Below are positions 1 through 11,971 of a stretch of 64,000 bases of DNA, piece by piece. Numbering within the stretch: position 1 is the stretch's first letter; each line of letters starts with the position of its first letter. The notes beneath the pieces were generated by a model that searched no databases, was not told the origin of the DNA, and was given only the letters and a program-made list of their open reading frames with translations. The stretch comes from Cytospora piceicola (taxonomy: Eukaryota > Ascomycota > Sordariomycetes > Diaporthales > Cytosporaceae), in the NCBI GenBank assembly GCA_023375675.1, contig JALQBC010000040.1, positions 248,001-312,000 on the forward strand. Direction: 5' to 3'. The position numbers and the translations under genes were made by a program.

Positions 1-3000
1 CTTGGCGTTGAAGAATTCAAACAGGAGCTCGAGCCACTTGTACACTATGTCTAGTTCGACTTGGGTAAGTGGCTTCTGCGTCGAAGGCTTGTCTGATAGC
101 GGTGGCACCAGTAGGTTCTCAACCGCCATGAGTACCTCTTTCCAAAGCCGGGTCATGACAGCCAGCATCGTCGCTTCCGTCAGTGTCTGTTTCATGATAG
201 CAAAGTTTTCATCGAAGTACCCGAAAAGTCCCTGGAGGGCGTTTTCGACGTCGGCCTGCGTCACAGGAGCAGCGGCAGTCTTCCTAGTCTTCCACATGTT
301 CCCAATAGACGCAGCGATGCCACGGCTTAGCAAGTTTTTCAAGGCCTCATGCGAAAGCGAAGCATTGATAACATTTGTGAGCTAGAACGTATGTTAGCCA
401 TGGTGTCATCGACCAAACAAGATGCGTGATCGAGCTTACCTTGTCCGTGACCTTGCGCACCATGTCTCGCTCCGTCCTCTTCAGGTGTCTGAAGGCTTTG
501 CCAAAGTGGAATTGGATATCGTCCTTCTCGCCTTCCATGCTGACCCTGATCAGGAGCCTGCCCTGCGTGTCAAGGTCCAGCCAAAACTCCCTGGGCAAGT
601 AGTCGCTAAAGTGAACGGGGTCGAGCTTCAACGAAGTCCGGCCAACGAAATCGTGGTCTCCGAACGTATCGTAGTCCCACAATGTTGCAATAACGTTGAC
701 CGGTCCCGTGACCGTAACATCAACCGACTCATCCCAACGCGGGTTGAGGGTCCTGTTGACAACTCGAGTCTTGGCCAGGCGCTTCTGGTACTCGTCCACC
801 AAGACGACATATGGGTCACTGTATCCGTTTGGATCGCAGGCCTTGATGTCTTCGGCCTCGACAACCTTGACAGTGAAGACGTACTTGTCTGGCTTGCGGT
901 AAGCCTTCGGTCCTTCTTTGGCCTTCAAGACCTCGGCGCACTGCTCGACCTTCATCACCCTTTCTAGTTTGTCTAGTGATTGCATCGCATATTCAATGTT
1001 GTTCAACTTGACGAAAGACTATAGCAGCACGCGTGAGTAATTATTTGAACATGCACCTCGGAGATCATGAGTTTCTTACCTCTGGATAGAACTGGAAGGG
1101 TTCGATCTTGTCCTTTGTATTCCAGGCGTCCTTCGCCATCTGCATGAAACGTTCTTGGGTCGTCTTCTGAGCCGCTGCTAGTTCCTGGGCGGTTTGACGA
1201 TCCATTTCCTTGACAAATTTGCCCTCGACGATTTCGCAGTAGCGACCAATCCCAGCTGCGAACGTCTTGGCTAAAGCCGTCATGAACTTGGCATGATGGA
1301 CGTCGTCATCCCATTGAAGCTGGAAGATCTGGTCCACAGTCTGTATAAATAGCTGGAAGACGTCAACGATGGAAACGCTGTGCCGTTCGTCGTCCGTCGG
1401 TATGTTCTCCGGATGATTCGTCCTGACTTGAAACTCGTCCTGTTTGATAGCCTGCTCAACGAATTGTGTCATTCTCGTCTCTGCATCCTTGATCCAGCGC
1501 CAGACAAATTCTACCATGACACTCTCGACATGGAAGGCAAAGGGGACTCCTGGGAGGAACTGGATATGAATCTTGCGGATCTCGACCAACTCATTGTATA
1601 GGTCGAATCCGTCCTGAACATTGACCTCCTCACCGCGTTCCTTGGCTGCTACGACAATTGTCTCGATCAGGGCTTTGGCGTCCTCCTCAAAGCTGGGGAA
1701 TATGGTCTGCACCAGAACCGCAAAGGGAGATACACCCAGGATCTCGGGGTTCTTGGAATACTTTTTCTTGATCCTCGTACACAGCTTTGTGACTGCCCGG
1801 CCGAGACTAACGACGTGAGAGAAGTCCCAGTCTTCCTTGGCCTGGGGAACCTCCTTTTCCAGGAATCCATGATAGACATTTCCAGCCTGTTGCTTGAGGC
1901 CTTCGGTGAGCGTCTTGGCAAACTCATCCATGTCGTCTGGCCTCTCCGCGAACGCCGGATCACCGTATACATGGTTGAGTAACAGAGCCATGATCACACC
2001 GATGGAAGGTGCCTTGGGTTCATAACAGTGCATGAGCACGTCGTACAGTTCTCGAAGGAGGGTTTCATGGAGAGCATTGAGGGTCTGTTGGTATATAGCG
2101 AAGTCCTGCACTGTCCACCGGCTCGATTCAATTTCAGGTAGCGTTGCTCCGGAGAGCTGGATGAATGGTGGCTTCTTCTGATGCTCTGACTGTGGGTTCT
2201 TGACGAACTCGAAGCACTCATCGAGCTCCTCGCCCTGCAGCTCCTGATCCAGAAATTTGCGAACAGCTACCTCGAGGAACGTGATGTGTCTGGTGAACTG
2301 GGGTATACGCCAGTATACGGACAGCTCATTCATCAGCTCTAGAGACTGTTGCGAGAGTGGTACGAACATCTCCGACTCTGCGTGTAGCTGATCGAATGTC
2401 ATGGCATTCTGCAGAATCATCTTGTAGAATGCTCTGGGTTCCGGAGGAATGAAGGTATAGTTGGCCTCATCCACGCTGCGGATACTGGAGGCGTCGTCCT
2501 GAGAACCAGAGAAAGAGCTGAAGCTGAGCGATGGCTCGCCACCGGGACCAGGAGAATCGGGACTGTTGATCATCTTCGCAAGGTCTGAGAAGGCCTGATC
2601 CTCCATGAAGATTGATGTAGGGCGAACAGGCAACGGCTTCTCAAAGCTCGTAGCGGTTTTACTCAGGTCAGGGCGGACCTTCAGTATGTCCAGCATCATG
2701 GAGGTAAGATGCTGACGCTCGCCTGCCTTCCAGTCTTCAAAAGACTCGGGTATATCGAAGTCTTGCCGCCTCAGCGCGCCATCCATGTTTGAGTCCAACC
2801 GATGTTGGTAAGCCTTGAGGTCCTTGAGCGCGCTCTCCTCTGTCCATACGCTTCGGTTCACATCGACATCGGATTGTAGCTGAGAATTAGTCCGACCAAA
2901 GATCTTGCCCACAATCTGCACCATATGCATGTCCTTGACCTGGTAGCTATGCGGTATCTCGAGCTCGATGGTCTTGTGTTCGCCGCCCTGTCCCGTGTCG

Positions 3001-3728
3001 ATAGACAAGTCCTCGTCGTTCCGCAGCAGCTTCTGCTCCAGCGTTGTGAGGCGGGCCATGAGCTCCGGCTTGTCCTTGTCTGTCCCATGTTCCCGGAAGA
3101 TACTCATAATGAGCCGCACGAACAGGGCAAGGTGCCTGTCGACCAAGACCTTCCACGCATGATCGTCGGGTGACTTCCCTCGGCCCTGAGCTCTGGTGGC
3201 GGACGAGTAGAAGATGAGGATTAGCGGCTCGAGTTTCCGGTCCTTCTCGAGATTCTTGCGGAAACCTGACTCTGTGAAGGATGTGTAGGCTTCCGCAAAG
3301 GTTCTCTTGAGGTTGGGGTCGCTAAATCCGGGCAGCCTCTCCGCTCCCTTGACTACAAGTCCCATGCGCTTCTCCAGCCAGCCAGGGAAGCTATGGGGAA
3401 GCTTGGCTTCTTTGCCAAAACCTCCACCCGTAGGGATGAACTCCTTCATCAAATCCCCGATGTTCTGTGTATAGGTATGGACGCGTGTCGGGGCTTTGGG
3501 TATTGTGATATATTCCTTCTTCTTCTTCTTTGGCTGTAACAGGTAGTGCAGGAAGGCGACACTCAGGGCGTAGTTGTATGCATCCTCGTAGCTAACGGGC
3601 GTCTGAAAGGCCCGCGAGCCGGCTCTCGACCTCCGTATCGAGGAGCCATCTTCTCGCTGCAGGCGGTTGATACTCCTATTCAGGCTCCTGCTGTTGTGCT
3701 TATACGACCGGTTCGAAGATGTCGACAT
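1..3728 (-). CDS. C2 / Munc13-homology (MHD) domain protein, 3' end cut by the window
   Basis: This is a large protein of the fungal Munc13/UNC13-like family (S. pombe Git1 type), inferred to bind membrane and phospholipid in a Ca2+-dependent way in trafficking or cAMP signalling. The start is ATG at 3728. Exons on the minus strand are 3728-1080, 1018-440 and 381-1, joined by GTAAG...AG introns that keep the frame; 1203 residues are visible and the stop lies beyond position 1. Residues 1-70 are Ser/Arg-rich. A long helical region follows, with MHD1-like sequence around residues 800-870 (DVFQLFIQTVDQIFQLQWDD). A C2 domain spans about 929-1015, with acidic loops CDPNGYSDPYV and WDYDTFGDHDF that supply the Ca2+-binding aspartates. 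MHD2-like sequence begins after residue 1077 and runs off the window. Domain assignment is firm; the cellular role is inferred from the family. Confidence 0.88.
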
Positions 3729-3837
3729 CTTGAAGGCCCAGTAAGGGGGCGGGGTGTGCCGTGGTGGGTGTGACGTCCGCCCCTTATCTTGACGAAATCA
3801 TAACTCGGGGGCTATTCGTAGTCGTGCGTAGGTGCCC

Positions 3838-3850
3838 GGGGGGGGGGGGG
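3838..3850. repeat. Homopolymer G13
   Basis: Thirteen consecutive G on the + strand, about 110 bp upstream of the start codon of the C2/MHD gene. The run length may be affected by sequencing error. Confidence 0.9.
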
Positions 3851-5976
3851 CAACGAGCAGAAGGGCCGTAGACAGAGACGTGTCCGTGTAGCAAAGGAGT
3901 TGTTGCGGTGTTGTTGTGAGACGTGTTGCTGTTAAAAGAATTGCGCTGTTGGTAGGAGTCCACGCTATGGCACCGTTTGTTCAAGGCGGCCTGGGCTCTT
4001 TGATCTTTCCAATGTCTCGTAAACTCTGATCAAAGGGCGGCTGGGTGGATTTGGTTCGTCTCCCACCGCCGTTACAGTCGGAGGAACGTCATCTGCACAA
4101 CGAGGGAGCGAACAGGAGATTGTGGTTGCTGCTGCTGTGGCCCAATGCTTTAGCGCGCTGAGCCTGCTAAAAACGACTCCCTGGGCGTCCCTGCCTCACT
4201 AGCTTCAGGCATTGGACCAACAGACTAATTGCCGTGCTACCCATTGCTGCCCTGTCTGGTACCCCTGAAGGGTGGAAGCCATAAGTAGATTGCAGTCTCG
4301 TAAATTCAAGACACCGGGTTGCCATTTCCTGTCAGACATACTCCGTACAATTTGCGCATTTCTTCTTCTTCATTTATGGAAAAGACAGATTTGTTTTCAA
4401 AACAACTCGTGTCCATATCCGGGCGACTTTGCTCTTCTATCAACTGCCTCTCCAACCACGGGGTTGTCAACGCCACACTCGGGCATCTTCCCCTCCCCGG
4501 ATCGACCTTTTCAAAATAGTATCTCCACCCTTCTTGTCCCTGCGACATTGACGGACCCTTGGGGAGGCTTGGGGAGTAAGTCCATCACTACTGTACCATC
4601 AAGTCGAACCTACCGCTCGTCTCCGCTTACATTCTTATGGGGTTTATCCGTTATCATATCAGTCACAATATCTTTCATCCCAGTCCTTGGTCCTCAGTCA
4701 GCTGACCATTGCTGCCTGTCCAAGGCCGAGTGAGTCTTTGGGCTGTTGGCTGTTGGCTACTTGGGTATTGAGTGGCGGTGCGATGACCAGATCTTGGTAT
4801 GCACGTGTCGTATACTATACTGCGAGGGACTCGAGCGCTGCACGAGCATTTCCATTGAGAAAAAGTAACGCCTTGAGGTCGTGGTTCCTAAAGCAAGAGG
4901 CTTACAGACCTAGGCGGCGGGTCAATAACCAGGAGGGCCTTGTATTCGAAAGCGTCTGCCATGACGAGGAGGGAGTTGGGCCATTATTGGCTCCGCACTC
5001 CGCACTCCGCTCGAAGGAGGAGCATTCGTCCCAGCCTCGCAGGATTTGATCAGACCTCCGGCTATGCGCTGGGTTGCATCTAGGTGAGTACTTGGTCTCG
5101 ACTCACGAGAAGGGCACAAGTAGACACCAGGAGCAGTATACTTTGCAGGCAGACATCTGTGGTATTACTCATGTTCGACGTACACAGTAGTCGTCACGAC
5201 CAGTGCCTCACCTGAGGCTTAGATATCTTCGTATCAGCAAAACTGGAGGGCAAAAGCCGGCCGGCATGGTTATACATGTGTGGTTACTTGTCAAGACTGA
5301 TGGGCGCAGTTCAGTCTCAGTTCAGTTCAGTTGTGACTCGTGTGAGCTGTGAGTTCTAGCGCGTGGTCATGGGTGGCTCGCTTTTCAAGGTTGTGACAAC
5401 ATCTTGGAGGTGTTGTTGGTCTCGTCAGTAGTGTGCGTTTTTGATTTTGGGTACCTAGCAGTACCTAGGTAAAGTGAGGTAAGGATCCTATGTAGATAGA
5501 TAAGGGACCCTTTCGAAAGAGTTGTGCCCCTGACAGAACGTGAAAAGTGGTCTCACCTGCATGACCGCTGGGGCCTGGTCCCCCGGGTCTGCAAAACGGG
5601 TCGTCTTAGCAGCTTTTGAAGGTCACATCTACATGTGATCTTATTGTTTGTGATGTCGCGACGTGAGGCTTTCACGCCGCCCCGGCTATCCAATTTCCGA
5701 CTTACGATGCAGGTGACATTTGTCATGTGCTAGGACTTGTCGTATAAACCCACTAACTCGTCAATAGACTGTTCTTGACGTTCGTAGACTCAACCCACGC
5801 ACGTTTCGTTGTGGTCTTCTGCAGTCCTTGGTCAGGGTCCAAAGGGAGAGGCGAGGTACCACTATACATGGCAGGTACACAAGTCGGTACATGCATCAGC
5901 GTTATAGTGTAAGTACTGGTATCCTCAGACAGGAATAGAAACACGGCCTACGTAAGGTGCGCCCCAGCCCAAACCA

Positions 5977-6003
5977 CGACTCAACTCAACTCAACTCAAC
6001 TCA
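5977..6003. repeat. (ACTCA)n simple repeat
   Basis: About five consecutive ACTCA units, followed by related sequence (CTCAGACTCGACT). It is a small microsatellite in the leader region of the ArfGAP gene. Confidence 0.85.
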
Positions 6004-6626
6004 GACTCGACTGGACTAAACTTACGGCAGTACGCCCCGGTTCAACAAGTTACTAGGTTCGCACATCAGGTCCCAGTAGGGCGGCACAGTAAATGCGCTT
6101 GCCGTACCGTTATGCATTTTTGTACGGCAGATTCCCCCGTAATGCCGTCAAGTGAGGTTACTAGGTACTACCTGACCTGTGGCTTTTTTAGATTGCTGGA
6201 GATCCACTGCGTCTCCGTCCTCCTGCAAGCACAAGTACAGGCACAAGTACCTACATCAGCACCAACAACACCCTGCACCTGCACCTCGACGCAACCCCGC
6301 GACATACATAGACTATACACGGCCTCTACATACATACACCACAGTACCCCAGCCCGTCCGGTGCCCATACCATGTTGATCTTCCAACCTCTTCACATTAT
6401 TCTGTGAATTTTAATTACTCGACCCCGAACTTGCTTCGACCCGACCCGACTCGATCTCGAACTCGACGACCCCCGTTCGCCTCTTACCCTTCACCCATTC
6501 ATTATCCACGCGATCTAGTCTTCCGCTTTACATGACTACGCTGCCTCCTCCATCCCACGATAGCTCGCCCTATCTTGTCCTGCCTTCCCACCTCTGGGAG
6601 TGGCTGTCGACCCCTGACGCTTGATC

Positions 6627-9600
6627 ATGGGCAACATCTCGAGCAGGCCCGACGAGGGCGCTGCGGTATACCTCAGGGACCAGAATCGATGTGCGTTATC
6701 GAAGGCCTCGCTCTTTGCTCCTCGCTACTCGCGCGGCCCCTCCTCTATCTGTCATTGACCGGCAAGAACTCGGCGCTGACACGACCGTTCCTCAGTATCT
6801 ATCGCATCGCTCGTCATAAGCAGTACTCGGACCCGCACTTCTATCAACATCTCTCCTAATGCGTTCCCCGCTACGAGGGTATTAGCATCACGTACGACGG
6901 GCGATAACGCTCCAATTGAGTTTATTCAGGTTTGTCCTGCCCCTGTCGCTCTCCCTCGCCCTCAACCGCCGTTCTTATCACCCCTCGGAGACTAACTAGC
7001 TGGTGGTCTCTAGGATCCCGAGGCCTCTGCCTCCTCAGGCGCGCCCGCCTTCATACTGAAGCTCAGCAATGACGACGAGCTTATGTTCACATTCACCTTT
7101 AGTATCCGCCAAACACCTATCGCAACTGTCGATCCGATGAGTACGACCGTGGACACTCAGATTAATGGTCTAACTTACGTCTACGCTTCTACGCCCCGGG
7201 AGGTCGAGAACCTTGTCACGCGAGAGTTCCATGCCGACCCTAACTTACACAAGAACTCCAACGTGGAGCTGATTGGCGACTTTACAACTGGAGGAGCGCC
7301 TGTCGTAACATTCGACTGGGCTTGGAAGTGGAAACCGCCCAGGAATGCGGAGGACCTCGGTGGCGGCTGGAGGAATTCTTGCAGCGTATGTTGGGAAACC
7401 TGCCGAGTATATGTTGCGCATGTCTGACCATCTGCCAGTTTGTCCAATACGACCAGCGCGTACACGAGTTGCAAACTCTCGCCAGCTTCTCGTTCTGGGT
7501 CCAAAGTAGGTCTGATAACCTTCCTCGTCCGGCCGGAGACTGACAGATTGCAGATACATCCCCTTATCTCAGCCAACCAAGCTCTCCACCTCCCTTCCTA
7601 CTGACCGTTCCCACAAGAACCCGCGGAGTTTCCTCACAGTCTGTTGAGTCAAGAATAAGTAACGTCGACCTCGAAGAACCTGTCTCTCCCATTATTGCGA
7701 GCGAACCTCAAAATGGACTATATCCGGTTGCGACTACCATCAGTGTACCTGTGCCTGTCCAAGAAACCGTCAAGGTCGATGTCTCCTGTCCACGACCTGC
7801 CGACGACGTATCGGTTACGGACGATGGGCCCGTTTTCAGGGCAACAATGAAGGCACTGGAGCAAAAGACGGGAAATATGCGGACACAGATGAAACGGATG
7901 ATCAAGAAAGCAGAGGCTGCTCACTCGGCGCAAATGGAAGCTAACGACACATTTGTTGCCTTCGTTGACGCACTCAAGGAAGCTTCTAACACTAACGCGA
8001 ACGCGGTCCAGCCGGCTATCGAGCATTACTTCGACAAGATCGCGCGGGAGATCCTTGTTTACGAAAGGCAGAATACATTCAATTTGCAGAAAATAGTCAT
8101 TGAGCCCCTGAGCAAGCTGTATACTATGGACATCAAACAGGCGGAGGCAAAGAAACGGGACTTTGAGGAAGAAAGCAAGGAGTTCTACGCATATGTCGGC
8201 CGATATCTTGGCCAGAGGCACGATTCCGTTAAGGCCAAGCACAGCGACAACAAGTATGCCACGAAGCGACGGAACTTTGAACTCAAGCGCTTCGACTACT
8301 CCTCCTTCATGCAAGATCTCTCCGGAGGCCGCAAGGAACAGGAAGTGCTGTCCCACCTCACTAGGTATGCAGATGCTCAAGCTAGAGCATTTTTGACAAC
8401 GTCGAGACGAGTCGAAGGGCTCCTCCCACAGCTGGAGGCTCTGTCGAGCGAGGTTCAGGTTGCGGACAAGGAGTACCAATACCAAAGGCGCGAGCGAGAG
8501 GAAAAGCGGAGATATCTCGAAAAGAGCAACCTTAGTTACGGGGAGCCAGACACCATACCAACTGCCATTTCGGGGAATTATGCGAACGGGAATGGATCGG
8601 ATAACGAGATGAGTCGGGCAGATAGCACCGGCTCCCAACTCAAGAGCATCGCAGTCGGCAACAGCAGTACCTCCGTCAGCACCCCTGGTGACCTTTCTAG
8701 ATCACCGGGGAGTTTGAGCCACGCCTTGCTGGCTAGTCCATCGCAGGGCTCAAAATTCAAAGGCATCCGTGACCTTGAGGAACGTGATACCACGTACGCA
8801 GAAGTTGAATCACAGAGGAAAGAGGGTCTTCTATGGGCCTTGAATCGTCCTGGCGGGCACGTAGACCCACGAAACTTGAATAAGCAGGGTTGGCACAAGT
8901 GAGTGTATCTACTATTTTATCCCGTACTGTGCACTGCTAACGACGATAGGTTCTGGATTGTCCTGGATGGAGGGAAGCTCTCAGAGTACAGTAACTGGAA
9001 GCAAAGGCTCGATCTTCACATGGATCCCATCGACCTACGCATGGCATCCGTGAGAGAGGCAAGGAATCAGGACCGGCGTTTCTGTTTCGAAGTTATCACG
9101 CCTCAGTTCAAGCGTGTCTACCAAGCTACGTCCGAAGAGGACATGAACAGCTGGATCATGGCAATCAACAATGCGCTTCAGAGCGCTGTCGAAGGTCGTG
9201 GGCTCAAGGACAAGCTAGCACTTGCCCCCACTTACTCAAACGAATCCGGTTCCTTTAGAAGAGATATCGGATCGATTTTGACCGGGAAGAGTCCATCGCT
9301 GGGCCATGCGCAGGCACACCCGCCATCCTCTGCCAACATGCCGGGCAGACGCACAACTGTTGGTGCCCGTCCGGCAGCACACCGTGTGCCTAGCAGCAAC
9401 TTCGATGAGGACCCCGACAAGCTCCTGCAGATGCTCCGCGACAACGACCAAGGAAACTGTTGGTGTGCTGACTGTGGATCCGGCTCCAAAGTCGAATGGG
9501 TTTCTATCAACCTGGCCATCATCCTGTGTATTGAATGCAGTGGCATACACAGGTCGCTCGGGACGCATATCAGCAAGGTCCGATCGCTTACGCTGGATAT

Positions 9601-10282
9601 TACATCCTTCACGGCCGATATTGTCGAGCTCCTACTTCTGGTGGGTAACCGGGTATCGAACATGGTCTGGGAGGGAAGACTGGAACCAACGCTAAAGCCG
9701 GGGCCTCAAGCGACTCGGGAACAGCGACTGCGGTTCATCACCGCCAAATACGTGGACAGGGCATTTGTAGAGCCGATCTCATCCACTTTGTCGAGATACC
9801 CCTCCCCAGACGAGACACTCCTCGCAGCCATCAAGAAGAACGAGATCCAGCAGGTTATCTACGCTCTCGCGCTGCGCGCAAACCCCAACGTCACCGACAG
9901 GTCACGCGGGACCCATGCCGTGTTCCTCGCCCTCGCCGCCGCCGACCCGGCCTCCCCAAACCCGGCGAGCCCCCAACCGCCACCGTCCCCCGACGCCAAG
10001 ACGGTACCGTTCCCCGTGGCGGAGATGCTCGTGCAGAACGGGGCCGAAGTCCCCTCGGGGATGCCCGCGTTTCCGCTCAGCCACAGCGCGCAGCAGTACC
10101 TCGAGAACAAGAGGGGCCGGTCGACGGCCGCGTCCTTCTCGGCCGCCAACAGCACGGCCCCGAACCTCGACAGCGTGGGCTCACTCCCCTCCAGCAGCCC
10201 GATGAGGGAGCGGGAGGGCAGGATCGCGAAGCGCGCGAGCGCGGGCGGAAGGTTGGCCAAGTCGCCTATACCCGAGAGGTAG
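6627..10282 (+). CDS. csx2: BAR-PH-ArfGAP-ankyrin protein (ACAP/Csx2-like Arf GTPase-activating protein)
   Basis: It stimulates GTP hydrolysis by Arf GTPases on curved membranes and acts in vesicle traffic and the actin cytoskeleton. Exons are 6627-6690, 6796-6929, 7014-7385, 7439-7505, 7554-8898 and 8950-10282; every junction is GT-AG and keeps frame, giving 1104 aa. The N-terminus MGNISSRPDEGAAVYLRDQ decides the start. A long coiled BAR region covers about 305-525. A PH domain runs from 662 (FWIVLDGGKLSEYSNW) to about 745. The ArfGAP zinc finger has Cys 833, 836, 854 and 857 with the catalytic arginine at 862 (CSGIHRSLGTH). A weak ankyrin-like segment and a Ser/Ala-rich tail follow. The architecture matches S. 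pombe Csx2 and animal ACAP proteins. The neighbours are unrelated in function. Confidence 0.93.
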
Positions 10283-10767
10283 GGCTGCTCTGTGCCGTTG
10301 ATGTTTTGGCCGATCCACCGGAGGGGGAGGGGGGAGCACGCGAGGAGGCTCTTGCAGCTGTCCTCGTCGTCTGCCTGAGAGAGGGCTGTTCGATTCTTTT
10401 TTAAACTCTTGAGGACTGTGTGTGTCTTTATTGTTGCGCAATGACTCTTATATCATTATCTGTCTGGTCCGTGTCTCTTATTGCATATTGCAAAGAGGAA
10501 AGCAGGGCTGGCAACTCGAATATCTTGGAAAAAGAGTTTTAGGTTTTGGGACGGCGTCATGGAGCAAAGCACAGCATGGGGAGCATCTTGCCTCCTTTTG
10601 TTCTCCTTTTGTTTTTCGTTCATTACTTTCCAGCAGCATCGTTTTGCCGGTCCGTTGGTGGCACGAGTTTTTGATTTCTTGATTTCTTCTTTTTACTTGA
10701 CGAATCACCCGGCGGCGCGTTTCTCATATTAACTTCTATTGTTCATCGATCTATCTGCTTGGAAGCA

Positions 10768-10803
10768 CATACATACACACACACACAAACACACACAAAC
10801 ACA
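10768..10803. repeat. CA-rich microsatellite
   Basis: Interrupted (CA)n and (CAAA) units (ACATACACACACACAC then AAACACACACAAACAC), downstream of the ArfGAP gene. Confidence 0.85.
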
Positions 10804-10982
10804 AAGAGGAGGGGATAAACAGAGACAGAGATACGTATCAATACACGAGGAGTAGCCAAAAACGAAAGGAGCGGCGCAGCAGGGGGTTATATGGATAATG
10901 GATGATAATGCCGACGACGATTCATTCGGACTGGTCTGGTGGTCGGTTTCGGGTTCATCAGGGGCGAAACGGGAGGGAGATA

Positions 10983-10994
10983 GGGGGGGGGGGG
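10983..10994. repeat. Homopolymer G12
   Basis: Twelve consecutive G on the + strand in the convergent spacer. The length may be unreliable. Confidence 0.85.
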
Positions 10995-11971
10995 CGGCTG
11001 GGAATATTGACTGGTGTAAGGATAGGTTTTACTAGGTATAATGGTAATATGGAATGATTGAAGAACGTGTGCGGTGAAGCTGACTACCACTCCCATGGTC
11101 CCTCGAGTTGTCAAGAGACCGTTCGCTTGACCTACTCACGCAGGTGGCAAGACAACTATCGGCAGCCCTGAAAAAGCCCTCGGTGCAAGACCAGAGCAGG
11201 CAAGTTCTCAGGTGTCATGTTTCAATCCAGGCAGGACTACAGCCGCCTTGGCCCAGATTATTCCAACTGCATGTTGACTGTGACATTCTTTGGAAGCACC
11301 ACGTAATTAAAGGACGAGTTATTTGTAATACACGTTTGGATTGTGCCCCCTCCGGGTTCTGTGTACGTAGAGAGGCGAGGCCGTTCGACTCCCTCTCGAT
11401 CAAATGCACCACGGATAATCTGCCCCATTTCCCCCTTCGACCCCATAACGCCAATGCTTTTTCCATACGTACAAGTCATAATCCCTTCCACCAATATAGC
11501 TCACACGCTGCCGTGTGTACGTGCTCCTGCATCTGTTGTTGCCCTGCATGTCATTTCCATCTTGAGCGGCGCAAGATCGGTATCTCAAACCTCATGGAAA
11601 TGGCAGCACACACAAGAAGTAAAATCAACAGCACCCAACCTGGGCCTGTGAACGAAGGCGGGCGGAAGGGCGCCAGAGGAGAGCTCTCATAACTCGCAGA
11701 CTGCCCCTCCCACTCCCACATTCTCCCCAAAGCAACAACAGATTTCGCAGGCTGAGCAAATAATCCGACAGTAAACCTTCGAAATGGAACACGACAAACC
11801 ATGAAATAGAACACCTCTCCACCCCTCGAAAGCTCCCCGTGGCTCAAATCCCTGGATTCAATAGTCAAAGTCCATCTCAAACGAGTCACCAAGCCAATCA
11901 CGACGGAATTGACCCGCCAGGTTGGTCACCGAAGGCTTCTGGGGCTGAGAAGACGGAGGAATCTCGCACCA

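Larger units (their letters stand above)
3729..6626. other. Divergent intergenic region, 2.9 kb
   Basis: This lies between the starts of the C2/MHD gene and the ArfGAP gene. Its open frames are short and overlap in several frames, with no recognisable protein. It holds a G13 run, an ACTCA simple repeat near 5980, direct CAGTTCAGTT repeats near 5310-5335, and CCTAGGTA-type motifs near 5450-5480. It probably contains both promoters and the long 5' leaders of the two genes. Confidence 0.6.
10283..11971. other. Convergent intergenic region, 1.7 kb
   Basis: This separates the 3' ends of the ArfGAP and PRD-4 genes. It contains a CA-rich microsatellite (10768-10803) and a G12 run (10983-10994). The small open frames (such as 11108-11692 +) resemble no protein I know, and most of this is probably 3' UTR. 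Confidence 0.6.
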